Origin: Uloborus plumipes
Taxonomy: Eukaryota; Arthropoda; Arachnida; Araneae; Uloboridae
DNA: 64,000 nucleotides
Reading direction: 5' to 3'
Assembly: GCA_038373865.1 (NCBI GenBank)
Contig: JAXGGA010003424.1
Span: 38,880-102,879, forward strand
This document shows, piece by piece, positions 1 to 10,421 of the stretch (within the stretch, counting starts at the first letter, position 1; the number at the start of each line of letters is the position of its first letter). Below the pieces are notes generated by a model. The model searched no databases. It was given only the letters and a program-made list of their open reading frames with translations, and was not told the origin of the DNA. Both the position numbers and the translations under genes were made by a program.

Positions 1-491
1 TATGTCATGCAGTATGCAGTCAAGACATTTTAATCTGCATGTATGTATGTATTAATTTATAAATTATCCAATCAATCGTTTTGACTATTCGGCAAATTCA
101 GAATTTCCCTCATCCCAAAAATTTAAGCTCGGGACTCCCTGTACAAGTGTTTGAAAAAATACTCCTATTAGAAGAAAGAATATAGCCATTGTTTCCTGGA
201 AAACTGTATTAAAACATATGAGGAGGTGCGCCAGCTTAACTAGCAAAAATACGAAGAATAGCCGTTAATGAATCATCTTGATCTGAAACCACTTGACTTC
301 TTCACGTCGAGCTTCATCAAATAACTTGTACAAAGTTTCCTACTCTGCATCAGCTGCATCTAAGGTTTGTGGAAGTAGTCAGCAGCGTAATAGTCAATCA
401 GCTACAGAATATAAGACCTCCCTGGGCTCTGTAGTAAAAGCTTCACTTCATACGCCGGCGGACGTGGGCTCGATTTCCACTCGTGTCCTTC
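1..491. other. AT-rich sequence without a recognised gene
   Basis: A 100-codon plus-strand frame at 293-595 is open, but it runs into a transposable element at 492, has a serine-rich composition and no recognisable domain. I see no convincing exon on either strand. Confidence 0.4.
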
Positions 492-667
492 CAGGCCAGT
501 CATTACACGTTTTTCCAGGGGGGGGGGGTCAAAGGGTGCAAAACACAATACAATTCCATCGAAAAACAACAAAAACCACGCACACTTATATATAAATACA
601 TTGATTTCTTAAAGTCAGAGGGGGCAATTGACCCCTCCCCTCCTGACCCCCCTAAATGACGGGCCTG
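492..667. mobile_element. hAT-type MITE, CAGGGACGTCATTT family, copy 1
   Basis: A short non-coding element beginning CAGG..AGTCATT and ending AAATGACGGGCCTG, so its ends are inverted repeats. It is flanked by TGTCCTTC and TGTCCTGC, an 8-bp target duplication with one mismatch. Inside lie a G-run, a CAATTGACCCC segment and a C-run. Copies at 24609-24785 and 48457-48627 share this layout. The 8-bp duplication is typical of the hAT superfamily; there is no transposase. Confidence 0.8.
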
Positions 668-978
668 TGTCCTGCGTATTATCTTCTTTCTTTGTTCTGA
701 AAATCTTTCTTGCGTTGTCTTACCCGTATAAAATAAAGAAGTCTAACCTCTCGAGGCAATGGCACCAATCTGTGGAGGTTTGTGCTGCACTTTAAAACCA
801 CCACGTATTTACTCAACATAAACATTCATTAATAATGAAACAAATCTCATTGTAAATTTACAAGGCGTGAAGATGTACGAAAAAGACAGCGGTGTGCTTA
901 GGGGTCATGAAGCTTTCAAAGAAAACTATCTCTGGTAGGTATGCTGCTAAATAATACAAGTTTGGGGTTTATATTTAA
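668..978. other. Unassigned spacer
   Basis: AT-rich DNA between two transposable elements. No long frame, RNA gene or repeat is apparent. Confidence 0.4.
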
Positions 979-3048
979 CTAGCGGTACCCGCACGGCTTT
1001 GCCCGTGATATAAAATTAAAAGCTCATTTGTAAAATAATTGATATAGCAAAAAAATGCTCTAGTTTTTTTATAATTCAATAAAAATTCCTTCAAAGTATG
1101 ATATAAAAATCTGGTATGAACCCCACGCTACTTCCTTTTGCGTGTAAATTTCTTAGTAGATGCCTTAAGTGCTAAAATAGTGCTAGGAGTGAGCAAGATA
1201 ACAATTCAAACATTTACGTCCCCAGTTTTCCACGAAACAATGCAAAAAAAAAAAAAAAAAACGTTTTACAATGATTAATCTCCTAAATATCGCCAAATTT
1301 AACATCATTCCGTGGATTTTTCGCAAAATATCGCCAATAGCGCCAAATTGAACCAAAAAAAAAAAAATTCACCAAATTTGTCGCCAAATTGGCGGCAAAT
1401 ACTTGGCGACCAAAAGCTTGGCGATATATCGCCAAGTGGTCGCGCCAATTCATATCACTTTTGTCTGCATTGAAATTAACACTGATTTTCTCCATAAAAG
1501 GGGTAAAACACTCCTTTGGGGACATTCGAATGCAACCCCAAGGGTTGATGCACAAAAATAAGCCAAAAGAGAAAATAAGAAAAATTTTGTTGCTCACAGA
1601 AACCAACAGAAATCTTACCAAAGTTTTGAAGAAGAAGCAAGTTTCCTTTCCTAGCTTTAAAAACAAAACAATATTTTTCCGAAATGAAACACTTTAAAAA
1701 GAACATTGCAATATCGCAATTTATACGATATTTGGTTAATCTGTGCTTTGGGTACCCCTTTCTCGCTAAATGGGCGATAGACGCCCTAAGCGTGGTAACC
1801 CTGGCTATTTTACGTAGTTTCTCTCGGAGCTTTCAACTCCGGGAGACAACACGGAAAAACGCGCCAGTTGGTGACTTTTTTGAAAATGCGCCAAGCAGGT
1901 TCCCAAAGCACATTTTCACTGGGAAAAAGACAGGGTTGTCAGAGAATTGAAACAGAAAAATACTACGCCTCCTCTAAAAAAATTAAGGCTCGACCGATGG
2001 CACTTTTTGGCCGATGGGCCGATGCCGATTGTTGGCCGATTGTTCAAAGTTGGCCGATGGCCGATTGCCGATTATTTTCCTCCTCCATCGGCCGATGGCC
2101 GATGGGAAAAAAAATCAAAAGATTAGAAAATTAAATGTTTATAAGAGATTTGTAGGGTCACATATTCATTTCCTACTACTTTTTTTTCTACGAATACAGG
2201 ATAATTGTAATCATTACGATAAAGTCATTCAGATTTTGGCCTGAATTTCTATTTTACTACCACTCGATTTAGTGTTCACGATTTTTCTGCACATACTTGT
2301 ATCACTCAAAAACTGTATGAGAGAGACAGAGAAATAGTAAGTTGAGAACTCATTCGTACCATTTGTACTGAGTGTAGTCATGCAGATACTTTCTTAGCTG
2401 CAATCCGATGTTCCAAATGTGCTTTTTACTTTTCTTTTTTTTACTAATCAATTTTAATTTCAATGCAGACTAATATCATTAATTGGAGACAACTGAGTGA
2501 TATAATTGCAAAGTGTTCTATAAATAACAAAGAAAGATACAACAAAGATGGCGACAAAAATATGATGCTATATTCGGTATCAGCTGGGCGGTATTTGACA
2601 AAACTACTATGAAATTGTAGATCTTTTAAGCTTTCTCGACAGGGACTATAGAAACTGTAAATTGGATCTTCATTCAATGCATATTTTTCTTTTTTCTAGG
2701 AAGTTGTAGGTTCGCCAGTATCTGATTCACTACTGCTATCTAAAATTTTCATGGTGTTTTAGTAATATTAAACACCAAAATCAAAATAATACCATAGAAA
2801 GCGAAAAGCTAACACGTGCGGTCTGAACTTCTTTCAGTATACTTACGTTGTGTGAGGTGACAACGATTTTGGCAACATTTGGCGAGCGCGTAGTAAAGGT
2901 TTAAAATACGAAAATTTTTACATTCAACACATTAGTTATAAAATAACGTATTAAAAGTAGATTTAAAATATTAGTAGAGCGTTATTAAATTTTCAGAAAT
3001 GGTGAAATGCGAGAAACTTTACTTATAAAACTTTATTAGTTGTCAATA

Positions 3049-4269
3049 CAGTAACCACCACTAATAAAATCACTGGATTATAAAATCATCCACTTTTTAA
3101 AATCAAATCTGCAGGAACTGAATCCTTACAATATCAAAACATGTTAAAACTTTCCTTTAATAAAATCAGTATTGCCGTTTTATAAAATCAAGTTTTTGGA
3201 AAGCGTATATTAGTAGTCGAGTCTCCATATAACGAAGTCGCAAGGGACCATTGAAAAGGTTCGTTATATAGAAACTTCGCTATAAAGAAAATAGTAAATT
3301 TCTATGCTTAATTTTTCAATAGAGACTATACATGTGCAAGTAGTACAAAAGGTTAATTCTCACTTTACTATTTTTGGAATAAATGCATTTTAGCAAGAAA
3401 TAAATACTGTGCATATTTTGAAGTTATAAATGTAACGCAGTGAATGAATTAAGAAATAAAACTAATTAAATTAATTTATTAACCTATTAAATTGTATCAG
3501 GAATGCTACTCGCATCTGTAGTACAATTGGTGAATTTTTGCAAATTTTTACATTAATAAATTAAAAGAATTAAACCTGAACTTGGTCGACGACACTAGTT
3601 TTACTTTGAAAATAGTTCGTGATTTTTTGCTGCACTTTGGAAACACTTTGCTCATAAAATTCTTCACATGTGTGAAGTAAGCCTTCACAAAAGCAGTAGA
3701 AGAAAGACTTCTATTTTCCAGAACATTGACTCCCATAAAAACTTCGCAATAGAGAAATTGGGCCATTTGATATTCGTTAAAGGGAGACAAATTTACATGT
3801 TTTTTTACTGAAAATATCTGTGTCACAGAACATACTTCGTTATATAGAGAACTTCGCTAAATAGAGTTTTCGTTATATGGAGACTCGACTGTAATTTGAA
3901 AACAACAGATACAATTATGTTGAAAAATGCCACAGACATAATAAATTTCAAAGTTATGTAGCACCAAGAAGTGGAAGAGTCTCGGAAGACAAAGAGATGC
4001 ATGCCAAATTTGCACTCTTTTATGTATGTACGATTTCCATTAATCTCAAATATCTATAAGCCAGTATTTTAAGATCCGTCTGCAAATAAAAATGTAAACT
4101 TCATTTAGTTTTTACTGTATTTTGAAACTTTTAAAACTACATAGAAATGCAGTAATTTATTGATTTTTCATATAATTGATCTTTAAAAACTTTTTCTTTA
4201 TAAAATCAGCCGCTTTATAAAATCGAATGTCCTCAGGACAAATGTGATTTTAATAAGCGGTTGCTACTG
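3049..4269. mobile_element. Tigger/pogo-type MITE nested in the hAT element
   Basis: The ends CAGTAACCACCACTAATAAA and TTTAATAAGCGGTTGCTACTG are imperfect inverted repeats beginning CAGT, flanked by TA (3047-3048 and 4270-4271). CAGT ends with a TA duplication fit the Tc1/mariner superfamily, pogo/Tigger branch. It is interrupted by the related element at 3211-3893. Confidence 0.7.
3211..3893. mobile_element. Second Tigger-type MITE nested in the first
   Basis: The inverted ends share AGTCGAGTCTCCATATAACG, with several ATATAACGAA/TTCGCTATA motifs inside each terminus, flanked by TA. The motif family is the same as in the elements at 35759-36153 and 62533-62708. There is no coding capacity. 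Confidence 0.7.
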
Positions 4270-4367
4270 TACAAAGATAATGAAATTACCAATTTGGCAA
4301 AAACAATTGATATGGTCATTTGATAAAACGTAGAGTGCACCATTGAAGTTTTAAGGAGTATACATTT

Positions 4368-4862
4368 TTAACCCTTTCGTGGGCCGTGGGAAGATTGCTT
4401 CCCACCTACAAGATCCTACAAAATACACCTGTGGGAAGCGCAATTCCCATTATAATATATTGATGCTGCTATTAGAACGTTGGGAACGGAATTTCCCACT
4501 TCAATTTTGTGCTGTCATCTAGTGTTCAATCGACTGAATGGAATTGGCGGTAATTTTGGTTTCGAATGCTTGAAAGCTTTATGTGAGATTTGTTCTACTA
4601 ATTCTGTTTTGATGTGACATTTGTACTGCTCAACGATTTTTCTGCAAACGTGAGTGGCAAATAATCACCATTCAATTTAATTTTCTTTATGACTGTAAAT
4701 GGTTCCGTGGGAAGGATACTTCCCACCCCTGAAATTTAAATGTAAAAATAAAATTCGGCAAAATAAAATGTATTTCCTTAAATGTTATTGCTTAATTGTT
4801 AATAAAACATAAAAAACTGGGAGGAATTCAAAAAAAAAATAAATGGCCCACGAAAGGGTTAA
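4368..4862. mobile_element. piggyBac-type MITE (TTAACCCTTTCGTGGGCC)
   Basis: The element starts TTAACCCTTTCGTGGGCC and ends GGCCCACGAAAGGGTTAA, perfect inverted repeats bounded by TTAA, the target site of piggyBac-like transposases. Inside is a recurring GTGGGAAG..TTCCCAC motif (at least four times). It is non-coding and lies within the larger hAT element. Confidence 0.85.
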
Positions 4863-6496
4863 GCAGGTTTTTAATCTCTTTTGGGGAGGAGATGTTCCGT
4901 AGCATTTGAAGAGGGTGTGCTATCGCCTTTGCGGGGGGGGGGGAGCTTATGCATACATATAAATACTTGTTAGTTTTTTGCTTCATGGTCAAGACATATC
5001 AGGATAAGTCAATGGGAAAAGTTTTTTTTTTTTGCTTTGAACTCAAGGTTGCCCCCACCCCCAAGAGCAATGGCAGAGCATAAATCCAAATACCACGGAG
5101 ACCAAAATAAAAGCTTAAAAAACTCAAATAAGCCCCCCCCCCCCAAAACCGTTAAAAATTAGACGGGAAAGTATGGGCCATGGCCCTTGCGGATGGGCAC
5201 TCCTTCTTAAACGAATATGACTTAAAGGGAAAATCGTAACAGCTTCAATATTCAATTCAAAACTGGATAATTTAGAATTGAGTAACACAATATTAGATTT
5301 CAGAAAAAAAAAAATGAAAACAATAATCTTATCACATAACAGAGTAACCAGAGGTGGGTCCCTCCTCGAAATTTTACAACATAGATCCCGTCTTCTCTTA
5401 AAATAAATGTTTGCCAAATTCATCTGGCTAACATCTTTTTAAAATGAAAGAGAAAAACAAAAGCCTTTCATTCACATACACAAAAAAAAGAAAAAAAAAA
5501 AAAAATGAAAATTTCACTATCTGCCCGATTTCGGAAAATAGCAACATCCAGAACTGTTTTGGTCCCGTTGCTGCTCGATTTCAAGCCACATGGTGAACGT
5601 ACTTTTATTGTGAAGTAAAAAATAGAGGAGATAGAATTTCCTCTTAAGAAAACTTTTCTTGTTTAAACATCGGCCATGCATCGGCATTTAGATGTTTACG
5701 AGGCCGATGGGCCGATGTTTTTGCCAAGTTAGCATCGGCGGCCGATGCCGATGGCTGATGGAAAAAATTTCAACCATCGGCGCCGATGCATCGGCCTGGC
5801 CGATGCATCGGTCGAGCCTTAAAAAAAATACTACAAAATACTACTGTTTCCAAACGTTGCCAAAATCAATATTGCTGAAATGCGAAATCTATGAAAATGA
5901 AGAAAAAAAAAATCGCCAAGTCATTAAAGTATATAGGAAACAGGGTTGCCAGAAAAATACTACGCTCCTTATTTGGGCTGAAAAAATACTACCGTAGTAT
6001 CAAAAATACTACGTCTGGCAACGCTGGATAAGGAACGAAGCTGGATAAGGAACGAAACAAAAAAAGGTATGAAAACGTAACCATGGTAACTACATGAAAA
6101 GTTGATTTCCGTTGATAAAATAATTCATTTCATATCTACTTTCAAACAAATTTCATTCTTGAGCTCAACCATTTTAGAATCGTTTGGCTTGCTTTGCTGA
6201 AGGTAAGCCTTGAATTCCGGGATTCTAAAAACAATTATTACAGCTCTCCTGATGATCGTAGAAACTTCGAAAAAACTTCATTTTGTGCAGAAAATTTCAA
6301 GCTTTCGAATGACATAAGACTTTATAAGAACGAAATAGAAATTTCAAAAAAAAATCGCTACGTAGTGCATAACTACATGCTACAAACTAATTTTGTGCCA
6401 AGTGTCATGAAAATCGACCGAACGGTTTTGGCGCTACGCGCGTAACAGACAGACAGAAAGAAAGACAAACCTTTAGCTTTATTATTAGTAGAGAAG

Positions 6497-6668
6497 CGGC
6501 GAAGAGATGGCGGGTCGACAGGAAGCGGAAACGGACCACTTCATTTTGAAATAGGTTGGATCTGCCAGAACGCGAAAGCAGTGAAGTCGTGTACCCTCGC
6601 TAATCCACCTATTTTTAAATGAAGTGGTCCGTGTCCGCTTCCAGTCGACCCGCCATCTCTTTGCGGTT
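6497..6668. repeat. Fold-back repeat next to Helitron copy 1
   Basis: Arms of about 55 bp (AGAGATGGCGGGTCGAC .. GTCGACCCGCCATCTCT, continuing through GAAGCGG and GGACCACTTCATTT) are inverted around a spacer of about 55 bp. It abuts the Helitron 5' end and is GC-richer than its surroundings. No coding function is evident. Confidence 0.75.
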
Positions 6669-7041
6669 TAACTTTACCAATTTGGCGAGTGCTAAACTGG
6701 GCTATCAAATTGGCTCAAGGAGCCGCGTATACTTCTCTCGCACTGTCATTTTACAGCTGAATAACGATCAGCAAAATGAACAGTTTGCCCTGAAACAGTG
6801 GTTATATTTTATCTTGGTATACTGCAGCATGCAGCTGCAAATCTTTCCGTACTGTTAACTACTATGCATACGAAAACAAAAACTATAGAATATGCTCTAT
6901 TCCATGGGAATTAGGTCCTATGTCGTTGGGACCCTTTGGCTTTCTGATATTGTTAATTCACCGCTAACCCTTCGCAGAATCTAACACATTCAATCTAGAA
7001 AATAACGTGTGTTAGCTAATATAAAAAAGATTTTGCCTTAC
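6669..7041. other. 3' flank of gene A, no exon identified
   Basis: This is downstream of gene A on its minus strand. A good donor sequence (AAAG|GTAAGG) lies at 7042/7041, so the transcript may continue by splicing in the 3' UTR. I found no clear AATAAA in gene orientation and no coding exon. Confidence 0.3.
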
Positions 7042-7088
7042 CTTTGTTTTAAAGAGAAGCTTTTATCTCTGCCTGAAAGCATCCCCAT

Positions 7089-7845
7089 TTAGCCCTTTTG
7101 TTGCTGTTGTTGTCGTTGGCCGCGTCCACCACCACCTCCTTGGCCATAGCCTCCAGGTCCACCACCACCTCCTTGACCATAACCTCCAGGTCCACCACCA
7201 CCTCCTTGACCATAGCCTCCAGCTGCACCTCCGCCTGCTTGGCCATATCCACCAGCTCCTCCACCACCTCCTTGTCCATATCCTCCAGCTGCACCACAGC
7301 CTCCTTGGCCATAGGCACATCCCGCTTGGCCATAGCCTCCAGCTCCACCACCACCTCCTTGGCCGTAACCTCCAGCTCCACCACCACCTCCTTGGCCGTA
7401 ACCTCCCGCTCCACCACAGCCTCCTTGACCATAGCCACATCCCGCTTGGCCATAGCCTCCAGGTCCACCACCGCCTCCCTGACTATATTCTTCATCTCCA
7501 CAATTTCTTCGGCCACCATAGCCACATCCTCCTTGGCCATAGCCTCCAGATCCACCACAACCTCCTTGGCCGTAGCCACATCCCCCTTGACCAGATGCAC
7601 CACCACCTCCTTGGCCATATCCACCAGGTCCGCCGCCACCTCCTTGACCATATCCTCCAGCTCCTCCACCACCTCCTTGGCCATATCCACCAGCTCCTCC
7701 TCCGCCTGCTTGGCCATATCCACCAGCTCCTCCTCCGCCTGCTTGGCCATATCCACCAGCTCCACCGCCACCTCCTTGACCTCCAGTTCCACCGCCACCT
7801 CCTTGGCGAGATCCCCCAGCTTTGCCACCTGCTTTGCCACAGCCT
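7089..7845 (-). CDS. Gene A repeat exon: secreted Gly/Tyr/Gln/Cys-rich repeat protein
   Basis: Terminal coding exon. It opens after an acceptor (TCTGTACAAATACAG, 7846) with one base completing a split codon and ends at TAA (7091-7089). Joined to the signal exon at 13841-13881 it gives about 265 residues. The chain starts GCGKAGGKAGGS, then repeats GGYGQ[AG]GGGG[AP] with about 17 GYGQ motifs. GCGYGQGGCGG modules sit in the middle and help bring nine Cys to this exon. A charged interruption (RRNCGDEEYSQ) and a basic Gln-rich tail (RGQRQQQQQKG) break the pattern. The composition suggests an extracellular structural or glue-like protein (silk, cuticle) or a glycine-rich defence peptide precursor; function is inferred only. 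There are no poly-Ala blocks and no spidroin terminal domains. Confidence 0.75.
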
Positions 7846-7982
7846 CTGTATTTGTACAGAAAAAAATCATGGTTTTATTCACTACAAAGAGTAAACTTGA
7901 AAAGAAGCTATATGTATTAAAAATAAGCTTTTTCACAATGGATGTGAAAAATCTACTTATATTAAAAACTGAGTAATGAGTA

Positions 7983-8025
7983 TCTTTCTTCCTATCTTTC
8001 TATCTTTCTTTCTATCTATGTCACG
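7983..8025. repeat. CTTT/CTAT microsatellite
   Basis: Interrupted tetranucleotide tract of CTTT and CTAT units just upstream of the gene A repeat exon, inside its intron. Confidence 0.7.
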
Positions 8026-8230
8026 CTTCTTTCTCCTGAGCGCCAATGAACTGAAAGTCGAACCAGGTACCGATAGATAGGTAATTTTTCAAGCTTCATT
8101 AGTTTCAATTTATATAATTATACGATTTTAATTAGCGAAGATACCAAGAAATAAGTAATCAAATTTAAAGCAATTAAGCCTAATAAATGATTAAATATGA
8201 AATCCATTGTTGCAAAACGTATGGTTGTTA

Positions 8231-9697
8231 TAGTCTAAGATCCCACCGCAGTTTATGTACACTCATAGCGTACACTCATCACGTATATGTCAAATTAAAG
8301 CTGATTTCTTTCTGAACGTGATGCACTATGTCCGCCTATGTAAAAGTGCCCGAAACTTATAGTCAGCCTGCCCTAAACAGGTCACATGAATGTAGTACTT
8401 CTACACTCATAGCGTACACTCATGACTCATATATCAAATTGAAGCTAATTTTTTTCTGAACGTGGTGCAGTAAGGCTGCCTACGTGAAAGTGGCCGCAAC
8501 CTCTAGGCAGCCTGGCCTGAAGTTTAGGGTCCAAAATTTCAAATGGTTATAAAAGACAAAAATTGGTCGATTCTTTTGCTTTTTTTACTAAAATTATTCT
8601 TAATGTGAGTACTTTTTCGAAAAAAAATTAATGAACTTAAATTTCAAAAATTTCCGATAGGGGGCGTTTTAGACTTTGTAGCTAAAAACAACTACTTTTT
8701 ACCGTTTTTTTTTTTTTTTTTTTTTTTTCGTATTTTCGTAATTGATTCAAAAAGTTCAAACTCTAACTTAAATTTTGAGCCCAAAACATCAACTAATTTC
8801 CAGTTTTTAGCAATATTCGGACCAAACGTCAAAAAATGTGTTTTTCTGCTTTTTAACTTGTCCTTTCATGTAAAAAAGATTATTAAAATCATCTGGCGAT
8901 TCTAATAATGTGGAAATAAAATTAAAGCACACTGTCTGAGTTGTAAAATACAAAATTTCTGGGTAAAAAAATGTTGGAAAAAAAGTTGAGTTTTTCTTTT
9001 TTTTAGTTACGAAAGGGTTCATCTGATTTTATTTTAACATTATCAGGTGATTTTAATCATTTTTTTACACGAAAGGACTAGTTGAAAAGCAGAAAAACAC
9101 AATTTTTAACGTTTGGTCGGAGTATTGCTAAAAACCAGAAATTAGTTGATATTTTGGGCTCAAAATTTAAGTTAGAGTTTTAACTCTTTGAATCAATTAC
9201 GAAAATATGACAACAAACGGTAAAAAGTAGTTGTTTTTAGCTCCAAAGTCTAAAGCGCCGCCTATCGGCAATTTTTGAAATTTAAGTTCATCATTTTTTT
9301 TTTTTGAAAAAGTACTCACATTAAGAATAATTTTAATAAAAAAAGCAAAAGAATCGACCGTTTTTTCCGTCTTTTATAACCATTTGAAATTTTGGACCCT
9401 AAACTTCAGGCCAGGCTGCCTACAGGTTGCGGCCACTTTTACAAAGGCAGCCTTAGTTCACCACGTTCAGAAAAAAATTAGCTTCAATTTGATATGAGTC
9501 ATGAGCGTACGCTATGAGTGTAGAAATACTACATTCATGTGACCTGTCTAGGCCAGGCTGCCTATAGGTTTCAGGTACTTTTACATAGGCGGACATAGTG
9601 CATCACGTTCAGAAAAAAATCAGCTTTAATTTGAAATATACGTCATGAGTGTACGCTATGAGTGTAGATAAACTGCGGTGGGATCATACTTAGACTA
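8231..9697. mobile_element. Large fold-back element in gene A intron
   Basis: TAGTCTAAGATCCCACCGCAG at the left matches, inverted, CTGCGGTGGGATC..TTAGACTA at the right. The two halves stay complementary inward over roughly 700 bp each (for example CAAATGGTTATAAAAGAC and GTCTTTTATAACCATTTG, both followed by conserved GTCGATTCTTTTGC blocks), with a centre near 8970. Each arm carries two degenerate copies of an ACTCATAGCGTACACTCAT unit. It is a non-coding inverted-repeat element; the frames inside are shadows. Confidence 0.8.
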
Positions 9698-9879
9698 TTA
9701 AGAAACAGTAATAACAATGACAATGAGAATTTTGAATGAAGGCTTAACTAAATCAAACACGAAACTCATAAGCGGGTGACGTACTTTGTATTTTTATCGC
9801 AAGGTACTTGTAATATTTTGAAACATTCATTTGTTGAAAAGCCATCTACTTATTTAAAAAACTGAGTGTCTATGTCTGC

Positions 9880-10110
9880 TTTTATCCTTTGAGCGAGCTG
9901 AACTTACTGAAACTTTCCTCACCATCTTGAAGGCGCGTAGCATCTCAATAATTCGAATGATTTTTTTGATGCGGGAAAAAAGTAAAGGCGTGAAGCGCCT
10001 GTTAGCGAGCCGCCTTGGCGGGGAGTAGTTTCTTGAAATTTTCCTCACTACTTTAAAGGCACGAAGTGCCCGTGCAACGCCGGGCCACGTGCGTGGTATG
10101 TCTTGAAATC
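9880..10110. repeat. Internally repeated GC-richer segment
   Basis: Two related halves share TTTCCTCACYATCTTGAAGGCRCG-like sequence about 100 bp apart, followed by GTGCAACGCCGGGCCACG. It looks like a transposon terminus, possibly another Helitron family because of the CGGGC hairpin-like end, but no matching second terminus was found. Confidence 0.35.
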
Positions 10111-10244
10111 TTATGAACATTAAATTATATCAAATAATATAACATCAGAATGAAGTAAAAGTTAGAGAGGGGCACGTTATGCATCAACATGCCACAGGAA
10201 GCTAATCTAGCTGCCCTGGCAGCTAGTTTGTATTTAAATGTTGA

Positions 10245-10330
10245 AAAACCTGACATCGATGCAGATCCAAAATTCACGAGAGTGCTTACAGATTCGGAAA
10301 TTAACTAATTAAATCAGTTTTTCTGACAAA
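10245..10330 (-). other. Intronic block shared by genes A and B (gene A copy)
   Basis: Minus strand reads ...CCGAATCT|GTAAGCACTCTCG then TTGGATCTGCATCGATGTC. The gene B intron has ...CAGTATACAG|GTAAGTAGGCTCG then TTGGATCTGCATTGATGTT (about 27380-27309). A donor-like GTAAG is kept in both. In gene A no acceptor gives an open reading frame here, so it may be a lost, alternative or non-coding exon. Confidence 0.4.
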
Positions 10331-10421
10331 TAACTGTAGGGAATTAAGCAGGTTGAACGTTCAACTTCACTGAAATTACATCTGCCTATAGCTTGGCTAT
10401 GGTCTATTCCAGACTGATGAA

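Larger units (their letters stand above)
1984..5821. mobile_element. hAT-type element nested in Helitron copy 1
   Basis: The terminal inverted repeats are TAAGGCTCGACCGATG and CATCGGTCGAGCCTTA. Both ends are flanked by AAAAAAAT (1976-1983 and 5822-5829), an 8-bp target duplication. Removing the insert restores the Helitron sequence seen at 23745-23765. Subterminal regions are dense in CGGCCGATG motifs at both ends, likely transposase-binding arrays. No transposase ORF remains; the inside holds further inserted elements. Confidence 0.85.
979..6494 (-). mobile_element. Non-autonomous Helitron, copy 1, interrupted by nested elements
   Basis: Read on the minus strand the element starts TCTCTACTAATAATAAAGC (6494 down) and ends in a hairpin (CACGGGCAAAGCCGTGC) followed by a short spacer and CTAG (982-979), then T. 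A 5' TC, a subterminal 3' hairpin and CTRR with insertion next to T are Helitron hallmarks. The body carries CGCCAA/TTGGCG palindromic repeats and a CTTT/CTGT-rich tract. Copies at 10422-12234 and 22736-24481 are about 1.8 kb; the extra 3.8 kb here is a hAT element at 1984-5821. No Rep/helicase ORF is present. Confidence 0.8.

Noticed and set aside
1283..1706. Overlapping ORFs on both strands near 1.3-1.7 kb and their equivalents at 11511-11918 and 23151-23825
   Set aside because: They recur in all Helitron copies with different breaks and no domain; interior Helitron sequence, not genes.
7049..7976. Long open frames in several other frames and on the opposite strand of the gene A repeat exon (Val/Glu/Lys-rich, Ser/Thr-rich, Trp/Arg-rich)
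   Set aside because: They are by-products of GGN-type codon repeats; only the Gly/Tyr/Gln frame joins the splice acceptor and signal exon in phase.
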